Origin: Chloroflexota bacterium
GTDB lineage: Bacteria > Vulcanimicrobiota > JAMCWD01
Direction of reading: 5' to 3'
DNA length: 64,000 nucleotides
NCBI GenBank assembly: GCA_023475345.1
Contig: JAMCWD010000036.1
Coordinates: 1 to 64,000, forward strand
The notes below the pieces were generated by a model. That model worked only from the letters and a program-made list of their open reading frames with translations. It was not told the origin of the DNA and did no database searches. The number at the start of each line of letters is the position of its first letter. The first letter of the stretch is position 1. The position numbers were made by a program, and so were the translations under genes. This document shows positions 34,914 to 42,719 of this stretch, in pieces.

Positions 34914-36488
34914 TTGGATAACGATAAGAAAGCAAACCGGCTGGATTTAATCCTGTTTATAATTTTCGCTTTCATATTCGTTCTTTTTATATTGATCCAG
35001 TTGAAAAGAGAATTCACATTCCCTTACTGGGCATGCTGGGACCGCCTCGACCGGAGCCTGGAAACATACGACACGATATTCAAAGAAGGAAATCTTCCGA
35101 AAGCTTTTTTAGTCAGTGGAGAGTATCCCCCGCTGGTTTTTTTCATCACGGCTCTTGCATATAGGATTTTAGGGGTCTCGATAGCGGTAACTTACGGCAT
35201 CAGCATTGCCTTTACACTGATCCTTTGCTACCTGCTGCTTTTGATCGGGAGGAGGACCGGCGGAAGGATGCTGGGATGGTCGATGATGCTCCTGGGAGGG
35301 ACGGCGCCGGAGCTTTTATTTTACAGCAAGCAGTTTTTTCTCCTGACCCCGATGGCGGTATTTATCGCGCTGAGCTTTTACCTGATGCTGAAAAGCGATT
35401 ATTTCAGGGATACCAGAAATTCGATTTTTTGCGCACTGGCGCTTGCGGCAGGCGCATATACTAATTTCACTTTTTTATTTTTCGCCGTGCCTGTAGCGGC
35501 GGCCGGGTTCATATACGGGCTGGTCAAATCTGAAAAAGATCATCGAAAAACGGTGATAAGAAATTTTTCAATATGCGCTCTCATCTCGATCCTGCTTCCC
35601 CTCCCGTGGTACCTGGGCGCAATGCCGCCGATGCTCAGGAAAGTCCATCACCAGATGACGCTGCCGGATGCTCTCCCCCCGTCGGTGATTGAAAACATCA
35701 CTCAAAACCTGTCGTTCTTATCGGGGACTTTTTACCTTGCCGGGATACTCATGATCCTGGGATTTATCCTGGCTTTCTTCAGGCCACGCCGCATGGAGCC
35801 TTTCCTTGCCGCCATCGGCATCGGGGGAGGTTTTTTCCACCTCCCGTTTTTCAGGACATACCTGCTTGTAAGATACATGGTCCCTTTTATCCCCTTTGCA
35901 TCACTGCTGGCCCTGTTCTGGACAACACGCTTGCCGGACGGCATCCGTAAAATCATAGTGGTTCTGTGCCTTATAATCGGCCTGTGGCAGGCTGGAGGGT
36001 GGCTTATCCCGGGTCTTCCGAAATATAATTTTTTGCCCGTATCCACACCCGGCCCCGGCTTCACTACCGCGCCCAATTCGAATTATTACAAGTATTTCGA
36101 TAGGTGGATCGGCGACATAAAAAAAGCGTGTCCTGATTCTCCCCCGCTGGTCCTTGTAGTTGCAAGGGTTTCCGGGTTCGGTCTGACGTTCGACGGGCTG
36201 GGATACCGGGCAAGGGAGCTTAAAGCATACGGCGCGGAAAATATGACGGTAGTGCCCGCATACAAGGGACAGAACCAGGTTTTCAGCGCCGCAAGAAGGC
36301 TGGACAGGCTGCCCGATATCATATTGTACGTATCGCAGGGTATGCCGTCCGCCCCCGGTAAGCATGACAGGGCCTGGGCCGGAGACCCCGGCATGTGGGA
36401 AAAGATGGGGAAGCCTTATATCATATACTGGGAAGGCCCGGACAAAATTTACGTAACCTTATTCAAAAGAAAACAGCCTCAAAATTGA
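34914..36488 (+). CDS. Polytopic glycosyltransferase, ArnT/PMT-like
   Basis: The 524-residue protein has about ten to twelve membrane helices, beginning LILFIIFAFIFVLFILIQL. Its first large extracellular loop carries YWACWDRLDRSLETYDTI and GEYPPLVFFITALAY, the arrangement of GT-C enzymes that take sugars from polyprenyl phosphate and add them to lipid or protein outside the membrane. The C-terminal 130 residues are a soluble extracytoplasmic domain. The start is TTG: AGGAGG at 34903-34908 is five bases upstream, while an ATG at 34910 opens a three-codon frame only. It is last in the carbamoyltransferase run and overlaps the opposite HAD gene by 30 bases. Confidence 0.75.
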   Translation: MDNDKKANRLDLILFIIFAFIFVLFILIQLKREFTFPYWACWDRLDRSLETYDTIFKEGNLPKAFLVSGEYPPLVFFITALAYRILGVSIAVTYGISIAFTLILCYLLLLIGRRTGGRMLGWSMMLLGGTAPELLFYSKQFFLLTPMAVFIALSFYLMLKSDYFRDTRNSIFCALALAAGAYTNFTFLFFAVPVAAAGFIYGLVKSEKDHRKTVIRNFSICALISILLPLPWYLGAMPPMLRKVHHQMTLPDALPPSVIENITQNLSFLSGTFYLAGILMILGFILAFFRPRRMEPFLAAIGIGGGFFHLPFFRTYLLVRYMVPFIPFASLLALFWTTRLPDGIRKIIVVLCLIIGLWQAGGWLIPGLPKYNFLPVSTPGPGFTTAPNSNYYKYFDRWIGDIKKACPDSPPLVLVVARVSGFGLTFDGLGYRARELKAYGAENMTVVPAYKGQNQVFSAARRLDRLPDIILYVSQGMPSAPGKHDRAWAGDPGMWEKMGKPYIIYWEGPDKIYVTLFKRKQPQN

Positions 36489-37142
36489 TGCCGGAGTAAC
36501 TTCCGAGAGGTCTTTCAACACTATGGCCTCTTCCGGGAATTTGAATTTCCAGGTATATTTATTGGGCACCGCAATACAACGCATCCCGGCGTTAAGCGCG
36601 GCAAGCACCCCGGCAGGCGAATCCTCAAGCACGACACAGCGATTCGGCGGGACTCCCAATTTTTCGGATGCCAGGAGGTAGATCTCAGGATCAGGCTTCC
36701 CCCTGGATACATCATCGCCGCTCAGAATAACATCGAAATAAGATTTCAAGCCGATTGATTCAAGGGCCGTATCGACGAGCAGGCGGGGAGACGAGCTGCA
36801 CAGTGCGACAGGGTGCCCGGCGCCTGACATCGACTCGACGCATTCTGCGGCATAAGGCATAGGCCGAACCCCGGTTTTGAAAAGCCTCAAAATCGTATCG
36901 AGCCAGAAGCTCTTTGCTTCTTCTACGGATTTTTCAAACCCGAGGCGGTCTTTGAGGTATAGCAGGGCGTCCTCGGCCTTCATGCCGAAGGTTTCCTTGT
37001 TTATTTTTTTGCCGTCAACTTCCAGGTATTGAAAAAGGATGTCCTCACACTCCTGGTGGAGGTGTTCGGTATCGGCAAGGAGGCCGTCCATATCGAATAA
37101 AACAGCCGGAAACATGAAACCAGATTTCCCCGGTTCGTGCAT
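36459..37142 (-). CDS. HAD-family phosphatase/phosphomutase
   Basis: The 227-residue product is a HAD hydrolase of the beta-phosphoglucomutase-like subgroup. Motif I is LFDMDGLLADTEHLH near residue 14, giving Asp nucleophile and acid/base. Motif II is VALCSSS near 116, motif III is GDDVSRGKPDPEIY near 147 and motif IV is VVLEDSPAGVLAAL near 172. Members dephosphorylate or isomerise small sugar phosphates. A GCAGGAAT site favours the ATG at 37142; a second ATG at 37115 begins at the motif and cannot be excluded. The 3' end overlaps the convergent polytopic transferase gene by 30 bases. Confidence 0.8.
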   Translation of the reverse strand: MHEPGKSGFMFPAVLFDMDGLLADTEHLHQECEDILFQYLEVDGKKINKETFGMKAEDALLYLKDRLGFEKSVEEAKSFWLDTILRLFKTGVRPMPYAAECVESMSGAGHPVALCSSSPRLLVDTALESIGLKSYFDVILSGDDVSRGKPDPEIYLLASEKLGVPPNRCVVLEDSPAGVLAALNAGMRCIAVPNKYTWKFKFPEEAIVLKDLSEVTPASILRLFSFE

Positions 37143-37299
37143 AATTCCTGCGGGTGTGGCTGTCTATAAAGTCAGGACGCTACATTGAATGAGGCGCGGG
37201 GGATGTAGGGCAAGCACAGGCTCCCGCAGTAAATCACATAGAGGCAGAAGTCCCGCATGTCCGCCCGTTATTTCCTTCAATATTATCTCAATTTCACAA

Positions 37300-38127
37300 T
37301 TACTTATACACCATTACCATTGCTAGACCTTCTGAAAAGTTAAAGGACTGAATATCAAACTGAGGCTTGATTATAACTTTTCCTGTTTTGTCAATATAGC
37401 CCCACTTTTTTCCAATCACCACCCTAGCCAGTCCTTCAGAAAAGTCATCGGCCTGATCAAACTCCGGTTTTATTACAATCTCTCCTGTCTTATCGATAAA
37501 GCCCCACTTATTTCCAATCGTTACCGCTGCCAGACCTTCAGAAAAACTCTCAGCAATATAAAATTGCGGCTTGATTAAAAACTCTCCTGTCTTATCGATA
37601 AAGCCATATTTTTCTCCAATTGTTACCATTGCCATGCCTTCATGAAAGGGATAGGCAAAATCAAGCTGGGGTTTGATTACAATCTTTCCTGTCTTATCAA
37701 TATAGCCCCACTTATTTCCAATCGTTACCGCTGCCAGACCTTCAGAAAAGTAAGAGGCATAATAATCAAACTGCGGCTTGATTACAAACTCTCCTGTTTT
37801 ATCGATAAAGCCAAATCTGTCTCCAATTTTTATGGCTGCCATGCCTTCAGAAAAGGAATCGGCCAGATCAAACTGCGGTTTGATTATAAAATTTCCTGTC
37901 TTATCAGCATAGCCATATTTTCCTCCAATTTTTACGGCTGCCATGCCTTCAGAAAAGGGATAGGCCAGATCAAACTGTGGCTTGATTACAAACTTTCCTA
38001 TCTTATCAATAAAGCCAAATTTCATTCTACGACTTGCCACATCTGTTTCTTCCGTTTGGCCCCATGAAACCAAACTTAAGAAACTCAAAATGAATATTGT
38101 AAGAAAAAGTAACTTGCTTCTTTTCAT
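37300..38127 (-). CDS. Exported WG-repeat protein
   Basis: The 275-residue protein has a signal peptide (MKRSKLLFLTIFILSFLSLVSWG) followed by seven WG/KWG repeats of about 34 residues, each with the form WGYIDKTGKIVIKPQFD and FSEGLAAVTIGNK. WG repeats form beta-propeller-like surfaces in exported proteins with unknown ligands. The repeats cover the whole mature protein. It is more AT-rich than its neighbours, and the repeats are almost identical, which points to recent internal expansion. AGGAGGAG precedes the ATG. Two 20-bp direct repeats at 38175-38216 lie about 50-90 bases upstream and may regulate it. Confidence 0.8.
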   Translation of the reverse strand: MKRSKLLFLTIFILSFLSLVSWGQTEETDVASRRMKFGFIDKIGKFVIKPQFDLAYPFSEGMAAVKIGGKYGYADKTGNFIIKPQFDLADSFSEGMAAIKIGDRFGFIDKTGEFVIKPQFDYYASYFSEGLAAVTIGNKWGYIDKTGKIVIKPQLDFAYPFHEGMAMVTIGEKYGFIDKTGEFLIKPQFYIAESFSEGLAAVTIGNKWGFIDKTGEIVIKPEFDQADDFSEGLARVVIGKKWGYIDKTGKVIIKPQFDIQSFNFSEGLAMVMVYK

Positions 38128-38174
38128 GGTTCATCTCCTCCTTATGATCCGGTTTCATCCTGAAAAAATATATC

Positions 38175-38216
38175 TGATCACATGGTTTGAGATTTTTGAT
38201 CACATGATTTGAGGTT
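38175..38216. promoter_or_regulatory. Direct repeats upstream of the WG-repeat gene
   Basis: TGATCACATGGTTTGAG (38175-38191) and TGATCACATGATTTGAG (38197-38213) are direct repeats at a 22-base period, two helical turns. Each carries a TGATCA palindrome. They stand upstream of the minus-strand WG-repeat gene, beyond a TATATT -10-like box. A tandem operator for a dimeric regulator is the simplest reading. Confidence 0.45.
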
Positions 38217-38307
38217 CTTTATAAAATTCGACAAAAAGCAGGCCTTTTCCCTTTGCTTCGAATATTTTTCTTGTAATCGTGTAATTTGCGGCACCACTGC
38301 GGAGGAA

Positions 38308-38476
38308 GCTGTCTAAAAAGTTTCTGCAAAAATTTGGCATGAGACAATTCCCCTCTTGGGAGGGGATTTAGGGGTGGGTTTCGTAACGCAAAACTATGTA
38401 TATAATATACCCACCCCGCCCTTCGGGCACCCCTCCAGGGAGGGGAATGTCTTCTTCCTGGACTTTTTAGACAGCC
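38308..38476. repeat. MITE-like element, copy B
   Basis: This is a second copy of the element at 20891-21050, with the same ends (GCTGTCTAAAAA and TTTTTAGACAGC), the same GGGGTGGG/CCACCCC interior and the shared tract GCAAAACTAT near 38389. The rest of the 535-base gap before the permease holds GC-rich repeat debris including a GGGGCGGGG/CCCCGCCC inverted repeat near 38514-38540, also related to 49780-49840. Confidence 0.72.
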
Positions 38477-38662
38477 TCCTGCGCGTGAATGACGGTGGCC
38501 CAGCCTCCAAGCGTAGGGGCGGGGTTTCCCCGCCCGCTCATCTTCCGGTCTCCAGCATCAACGGCGGGCGCGGTAACCGCGCCCTTACGGAAAATTCCGC
38601 CTTTTCAGACAGCATCTAATAAAGGATCGGCATCCGGCATCGGTGAATATTTAGCGGTTATC

Positions 38663-39955
38663 ATGAGCGGACTTAAACGAACCTTAACTTTATGGGATCT
38701 AACGGCGCTGGGAATAAACGGGGTAATCGGCGCGGGCATCTTCCTGCTCCCCGGGTTTGCCTTTCAAAAAGCAGGGTCGGCAAGCATCATAAGCTACCTG
38801 GTGTGCGCGTTTTTCTGCCTGGCGGTAGCCCTCTGCTATGCCGAGCTTTCCGCCCGGTTCCACGGGACAGGCGCTTCTTATCATTACGCGATGGAGGTCA
38901 TGGGACGCCCGTGGGGGTTCGCGGTGGGCTGGATGATGTGGGTGGCGTCCGTCGTCGGGTGGGCGTCTATGGGAAAGGGCATCACGGGATATGTCGAATA
39001 TTTGATCCCCGGACTCCCGGCATGGGTCAGCCCGCTTCTGATCGTTTTGCTTTTCGTAATACTGGGGGCGGTCAATTATACCGGCGTAAAATCGGGCGCA
39101 TGGGCAAGCAATATCCTTGTCGTTTTCAAGATCATCCCCTTGCTTGCATTTGTCATTATCGGTATGTTTTTTCTGAAGCCGGAAAAGATGGCGGGCATGA
39201 TACCGGCGGATTTCGATTCTTTTAAAAATCTAGGCGGGGCGGTTTTCATAGTTTTATTCGCCTTCCTCGGGTTCGAGGCTGTCCCCATACCTTCGGAAGA
39301 ATCCAGGGACCCCAGGCGTGATGCGCCCAGGGCGATACTCCTGGTTCTCCTTATCGTGTCGGTTTTATATTTCCTCATCCAGATGGTATTCGTCTCCAAC
39401 GTACCGGCGGAATTCGAGCCTTTAAAATCGCTTGCAGAGGCGGCGGGAGCTTTCATGGGATCTCCCGGCGGATACCTCATGGCCGCCGGTGCGCTCCTTT
39501 CGATACTGGGAGCATGTTCGTCGCTTGCGGTAACCGTGCCCCGGATTTTATTTGCGCTTTCCCGCGACGGCTTCCTGCCGAAACCGTTGAGCCGGATCCA
39601 TCCTGTATGCAAAACGCCCTCAGTATCAATCATAATCAGCACGGGGCTTGCGATGGTGCTGGCGCTGACCGGCAGTTTCGAAAAACTTATGATATTCACA
39701 ATCCTTGCCACCTTATGGCAATATATCCCGTCATGCATCGCAGTTATAAAGCTGAAATGGCAGAAGTCCGAAATGTCATATCTTAAGGGATGGTGGGGAT
39801 GGGCGGTTCTGGCACTGGGGGCGGCATTTTTAATCCTGATGCTGACAAGGGCCGAGCCTGTTCAGATAATCGCAAGCATCGGGGCCATAGCATTCGGAGT
39901 TTTGCTATTCTTCGCTCTCAGAAAATATTCGGGCGGAGAAGATACCCCCGCCTGA
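38663..39955 (+). CDS. APC-family amino-acid permease
   Basis: This 430-residue integral membrane transporter has about twelve helices. Helix 1 contains the hallmark DLTALGINGVIGAGIFLLPG at residues 11-30, whose GxGIF loop binds the substrate backbone. Other family marks are the Glu-rich CYAELSARFHGTGASYHYAM near 62 and FAFLGFEAVPIPSEESRDPRR near 202. The protein probably imports or exchanges an amino acid or polyamine; the substrate cannot be chosen. The ATG at 38663 begins the conserved region. An open frame to 38489 continues upstream through repeat DNA and is not credible. No strong ribosome binding site is seen, and it stands alone. Confidence 0.85.
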   Translation: MSGLKRTLTLWDLTALGINGVIGAGIFLLPGFAFQKAGSASIISYLVCAFFCLAVALCYAELSARFHGTGASYHYAMEVMGRPWGFAVGWMMWVASVVGWASMGKGITGYVEYLIPGLPAWVSPLLIVLLFVILGAVNYTGVKSGAWASNILVVFKIIPLLAFVIIGMFFLKPEKMAGMIPADFDSFKNLGGAVFIVLFAFLGFEAVPIPSEESRDPRRDAPRAILLVLLIVSVLYFLIQMVFVSNVPAEFEPLKSLAEAAGAFMGSPGGYLMAAGALLSILGACSSLAVTVPRILFALSRDGFLPKPLSRIHPVCKTPSVSIIISTGLAMVLALTGSFEKLMIFTILATLWQYIPSCIAVIKLKWQKSEMSYLKGWWGWAVLALGAAFLILMLTRAEPVQIIASIGAIAFGVLLFFALRKYSGGEDTPA

Positions 39956-40217
39956 AAAAATTAACCGCCTGGAGCGCAGAGAAAATGTATCTATCGAAAG
40001 CAAGTTTTTAGACGGTTCATTTTGACACCTCTGTCCAATAAAAAAATAACTTTTTCGCCTCCGGCCGCATTTGGTTTATTGCGGGTCGTCGAATATAGCC
40101 TGAAGCTCACATTACTGCACTGGATTCCTGCCTGCGCAGGAATGACGTCCTTTCGGCTTTTTTCTTAATTATATTGCAGCGCAAAATTGTGAGTGTCAAC
40201 CTCAAACCTGCATGACA
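39956..40217. repeat. Intergenic repeat (CTGAAGCTCAC family)
   Basis: Part of a 750-base gene-free stretch. At 40100-40147 lies CTGAAGCTCAC, then CTGCACTGGATTCCTG and CCTGCGCAGGAATGACG. An inverted copy at 51967-52015 matches about 43 of 49 bases, and a third, longer copy is at 23610-23683. The palindrome CCTGCGCAGG is probably the structured core. No gene is seen. Confidence 0.6.
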
Positions 40218-40345
40218 GCACAACAAAATCCCCCTTGAACTTTAGCCGTAACGAATCGAAATACCACAACGAATTCCCCCCTTTGTTAAGGGGGCACGGG
40301 AGTTGTCGAGCAGGCACAAACTCACGCATTAAATTATACAGATCC
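40218..40345 (-). repeat. 125-bp intergenic repeat, minus copy
   Basis: Read on the minus strand, this aligns over about 125 bases with 54354-54476 at roughly 85% identity. Shared blocks are GCCCCCTTAACAAAGGGG, GGAATTCGTT, TTCGATTCGTTACGGCT and GGATTTTGTT. It contains a CCCCCTTTGTTAAGGGGG hairpin. It has no frame of its own. Confidence 0.65.
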
Positions 40346-40429
40346 TAAGCAAGAACTCCTGTCATTCCCGCGGGAATCCAGAAGAAAAATAATCATATTG
40401 TCCACACAACAGGCATCTTGAGAAAATCT

Positions 40430-40600
40430 GGATCGTTGATCCTGTATCCCTTGAGAATTCGACTCTTTATAAACTCAGGCCCGGTAACGGCAAACTGCCA
40501 TTATGCCGAAATTTTTATGGGACACTACTGTCATTTTGTACAGGATTGCTCCATACCTAGACCTACCGAACTAATCCTGTCGGTTCCGGCTAGGTTTTTC
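40430..40600 (+). ncRNA. Structured leader candidate before the sensor gene
   Basis: The 100-300 bases upstream of the sensor gene can fold. GGATC/GATCC pairs near 40428-40442. A GGCA/TGCC hairpin lies near 40492-40502. ACCTAG (40555-40560) pairs with CTAGGT (40590-40595) enclosing ACCGA/TCGGT, and TTTTT follows at 40592-40597. CAGGATT (40541-40547) exactly complements AATCCTG (40573-40579) in the loop of that last hairpin, so a competing or pseudoknotted pairing is possible. It could be an attenuator; no known class is recognised. Confidence 0.35.
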
Positions 40601-40709
40601 TCCCTTTAAAAAAAGTCCGCATGGGATTCTTAAATACTGCCGGCGGATGATTATTATTCAACATAAAAATGTTAATGTTAATCAAGAGATAATAAAAGAG
40701 GGGATGAAA

Positions 40710-42659
40710 ATGAGCTTTACGACTATGAATTCACTGAACTTCCTGTGCGGGATAATTTTTCTGACGATGGGAGTTGTTATATTCGCAAGCACGAGAAAAG
40801 GGAGGTTCCTGTGGCTCCTGGGCGGGTTTGGCTTACTGTTCGGACTCAGCTTCCTTCTTGAGGAAAGCGGTTTCCTTTTGGTCCACCCTGCATTAAAGGG
40901 ATTCGTTCCCTTCTTCGAATCCCTGATCTTCCCCGCCCGCCTGGGAGCCCTGTTTCTGCTTTTTCAATTCGGCGTAGAATTATTGCATGGAAGGGCCGGG
41001 CTGCCTTCTTTCATAAGATTTATCCCGGCCCTGCTTTTCCTACCCTGGCTCATTGCGGGACTGACCATACCGGAATTTTCGGCATGGAGCTTTTTGTCTC
41101 TGCCGTACATTGGAGCCGTCAGGGTCGATTACCTGGCCGGGATGCTCGGCGCCCTTATTGCCGGATATGCGATAATGAGCGGTGAAACAACCCGGCCTGC
41201 TCACCTTGCAGGGCTGACGCTGCTCGGTCTTGCCGTCTTCTTCGGGTTCGGGGCGGCGCTCACGAAGCTCTCCCAGCTTGTTTTCCTCGCCGTTGAAAAT
41301 CATGCAGAACTGGTTCCCTGGCTCCAGTCCGGCGGGAAAGAGATCCCCGGCATCCTGTTTTTAGTGGGGCTCAGCTTTTTTGCAGGGGCCGTCGCCATAG
41401 CGCTCCTGCGGTCAAAAACTTTCTTTAAAGCAAAAATTGAAAGCAGCGGCGAAAAATCCGCCCAGGATGCGGGAACCCGCAGTGTTTCGCCGGGGAGCTT
41501 CCTGGCTTATGAAAAAGTGCTTGGAGGAATCAGCAAAGAATACGCCAGGCTGCTGGGCCCCATGAATCAAACCCTGGAAAAAATTCGGAAATTGAAAGAA
41601 GGCGGCGATTACGACCATTCGATCTACAATTTGAAACAACTCATAGACAGAGCCGAAGCGATTACCGAAGAACTGGGTTCGTTTTCCAGGGCCGATATCG
41701 ACTACAACCAGTCGGTAAAGATCAACTCCGTAATAAGGAACGTCGTCAAAGAATTCCTTTCATCTTTGACACGGACGGGCATTGCGGTGTTTGTACAACC
41801 AGGGCCTATTCAGAAGATCCACCTCAACCCCGGCCTGGTTGAAAATGCGGTAAGGGCGCTCCTTGAGGTAGGAGCTTCCAGGGTCGGCAACAGGAAGGGC
41901 GAGATATCCCTGGAAACCCGCGAAGAAGAAAAGGAAATCGTAATTTCTGTAAAATATAACTTCCCCCTTATAGACATAAACAGTGTAGAACAGCTTTTCA
42001 TACCCTACAGGCTGGGCTTCCAGTCAGGCAGGCACCCCGGCAAAAACTACAGCCTTGCCCCGGTCTATACCCTTATCAATTCGATCGGCGGGCGGCTTGA
42101 GTTCGAGCAGGAGACCGAAACCGACTTCTCGATAATAATAAGGCTCCCGGTATATGAAGTTCCCGATATAGTTTACCAGGAATACGCCCCGGTAAAAAAC
42201 AATGTCCGCGTCCAGGCTTTCCTCAACGGGTTTAACATATTGATCCTGGAAAACAACAAGCCTCTTCGGGACATCATAATAAGAACGGTTACGGACAAGG
42301 GCGGGAAAGTCGATTATGCGACCCATAGCAGGGCGGCGGTCCAAATGCTTGAAGAAAAGAAATACAACCTCTTCTTCCTGGACATCATAACTACCGACAC
42401 GAACGCTGAAAAGCTGATGAAAGAACTCCGCGCCAAGGCAGGCAACATCCCGATTATAATCGTCCTGAGGAAAAATGAAAAAGAGTTCGTCGAGCCGTTA
42501 AAGATGGAGAATATTTACTTCATAAGGAAGGATTTCGATCCTGAGAGCCTCCAGGAGAAAATGCGGGAAGCACTGCATATAGCGGATGAAAACGAACGTC
42601 TTGAAAACGGCGGCTCTATCACAGAAAAAGATATTGCGTTCGGGGCACAGGGCACATAA
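40710..42659 (+). CDS. Degenerate membrane sensor kinase with receiver domain
   Basis: This 649-residue protein has seven probable membrane helices in the first 245 residues, a helical DHp-like segment near 275-340, a GHKL-type domain near 360-480 and a receiver domain near 510-620. The receiver keeps the acceptor aspartate (YNLFFLDII near 568). The kinase half is unusual: the helix has no histidine at the phospho-acceptor place (ARLLGPMNQTLEKI), and the ATP-lid glycine motifs are replaced by non-matching sequence, though NPGLVENAVRALLE resembles an N box. It is probably a pseudokinase or a signal adapter. The ATG at 40710 follows AGAGGGG. No partner gene is adjacent. Confidence 0.6.
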   Translation: MSFTTMNSLNFLCGIIFLTMGVVIFASTRKGRFLWLLGGFGLLFGLSFLLEESGFLLVHPALKGFVPFFESLIFPARLGALFLLFQFGVELLHGRAGLPSFIRFIPALLFLPWLIAGLTIPEFSAWSFLSLPYIGAVRVDYLAGMLGALIAGYAIMSGETTRPAHLAGLTLLGLAVFFGFGAALTKLSQLVFLAVENHAELVPWLQSGGKEIPGILFLVGLSFFAGAVAIALLRSKTFFKAKIESSGEKSAQDAGTRSVSPGSFLAYEKVLGGISKEYARLLGPMNQTLEKIRKLKEGGDYDHSIYNLKQLIDRAEAITEELGSFSRADIDYNQSVKINSVIRNVVKEFLSSLTRTGIAVFVQPGPIQKIHLNPGLVENAVRALLEVGASRVGNRKGEISLETREEEKEIVISVKYNFPLIDINSVEQLFIPYRLGFQSGRHPGKNYSLAPVYTLINSIGGRLEFEQETETDFSIIIRLPVYEVPDIVYQEYAPVKNNVRVQAFLNGFNILILENNKPLRDIIIRTVTDKGGKVDYATHSRAAVQMLEEKKYNLFFLDIITTDTNAEKLMKELRAKAGNIPIIIVLRKNEKEFVEPLKMENIYFIRKDFDPESLQEKMREALHIADENERLENGGSITEKDIAFGAQGT

Positions 42660-42682
42660 CGGCTGATAATCTCATATATCAT

Positions 42683-42719
42683 AAAAGGCAGGGCGGGCTA
42701 GATCCCGCTCCTGTCTTTT
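42683..42719. terminator. Bidirectional terminator spanning a stop codon
   Basis: AAAAGGCAGGGCGGG and CCCGCTCCTGTCTTTT form a long, slightly imperfect stem with the loop CTAGAT. T-rich runs on both exits serve the convergent sensor (plus) and GT4 (minus) genes. The TAG stop of the minus-strand gene at 42698-42700 lies in the loop. Confidence 0.7.

Noticed and set aside
38489..38662. N-terminal extension of the APC permease
   Set aside because: The added 58 codons translate repeat DNA and precede the conserved first helix. No ribosome binding site supports it.
40480..40600. c-di-GMP-I (GEMM) riboswitch
   Set aside because: GGCAAAC, GAAA and GGGAC occur in order, but the conserved GCAAAGCC and the 3' receptor helix are missing. 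I keep only the general structured-leader call.
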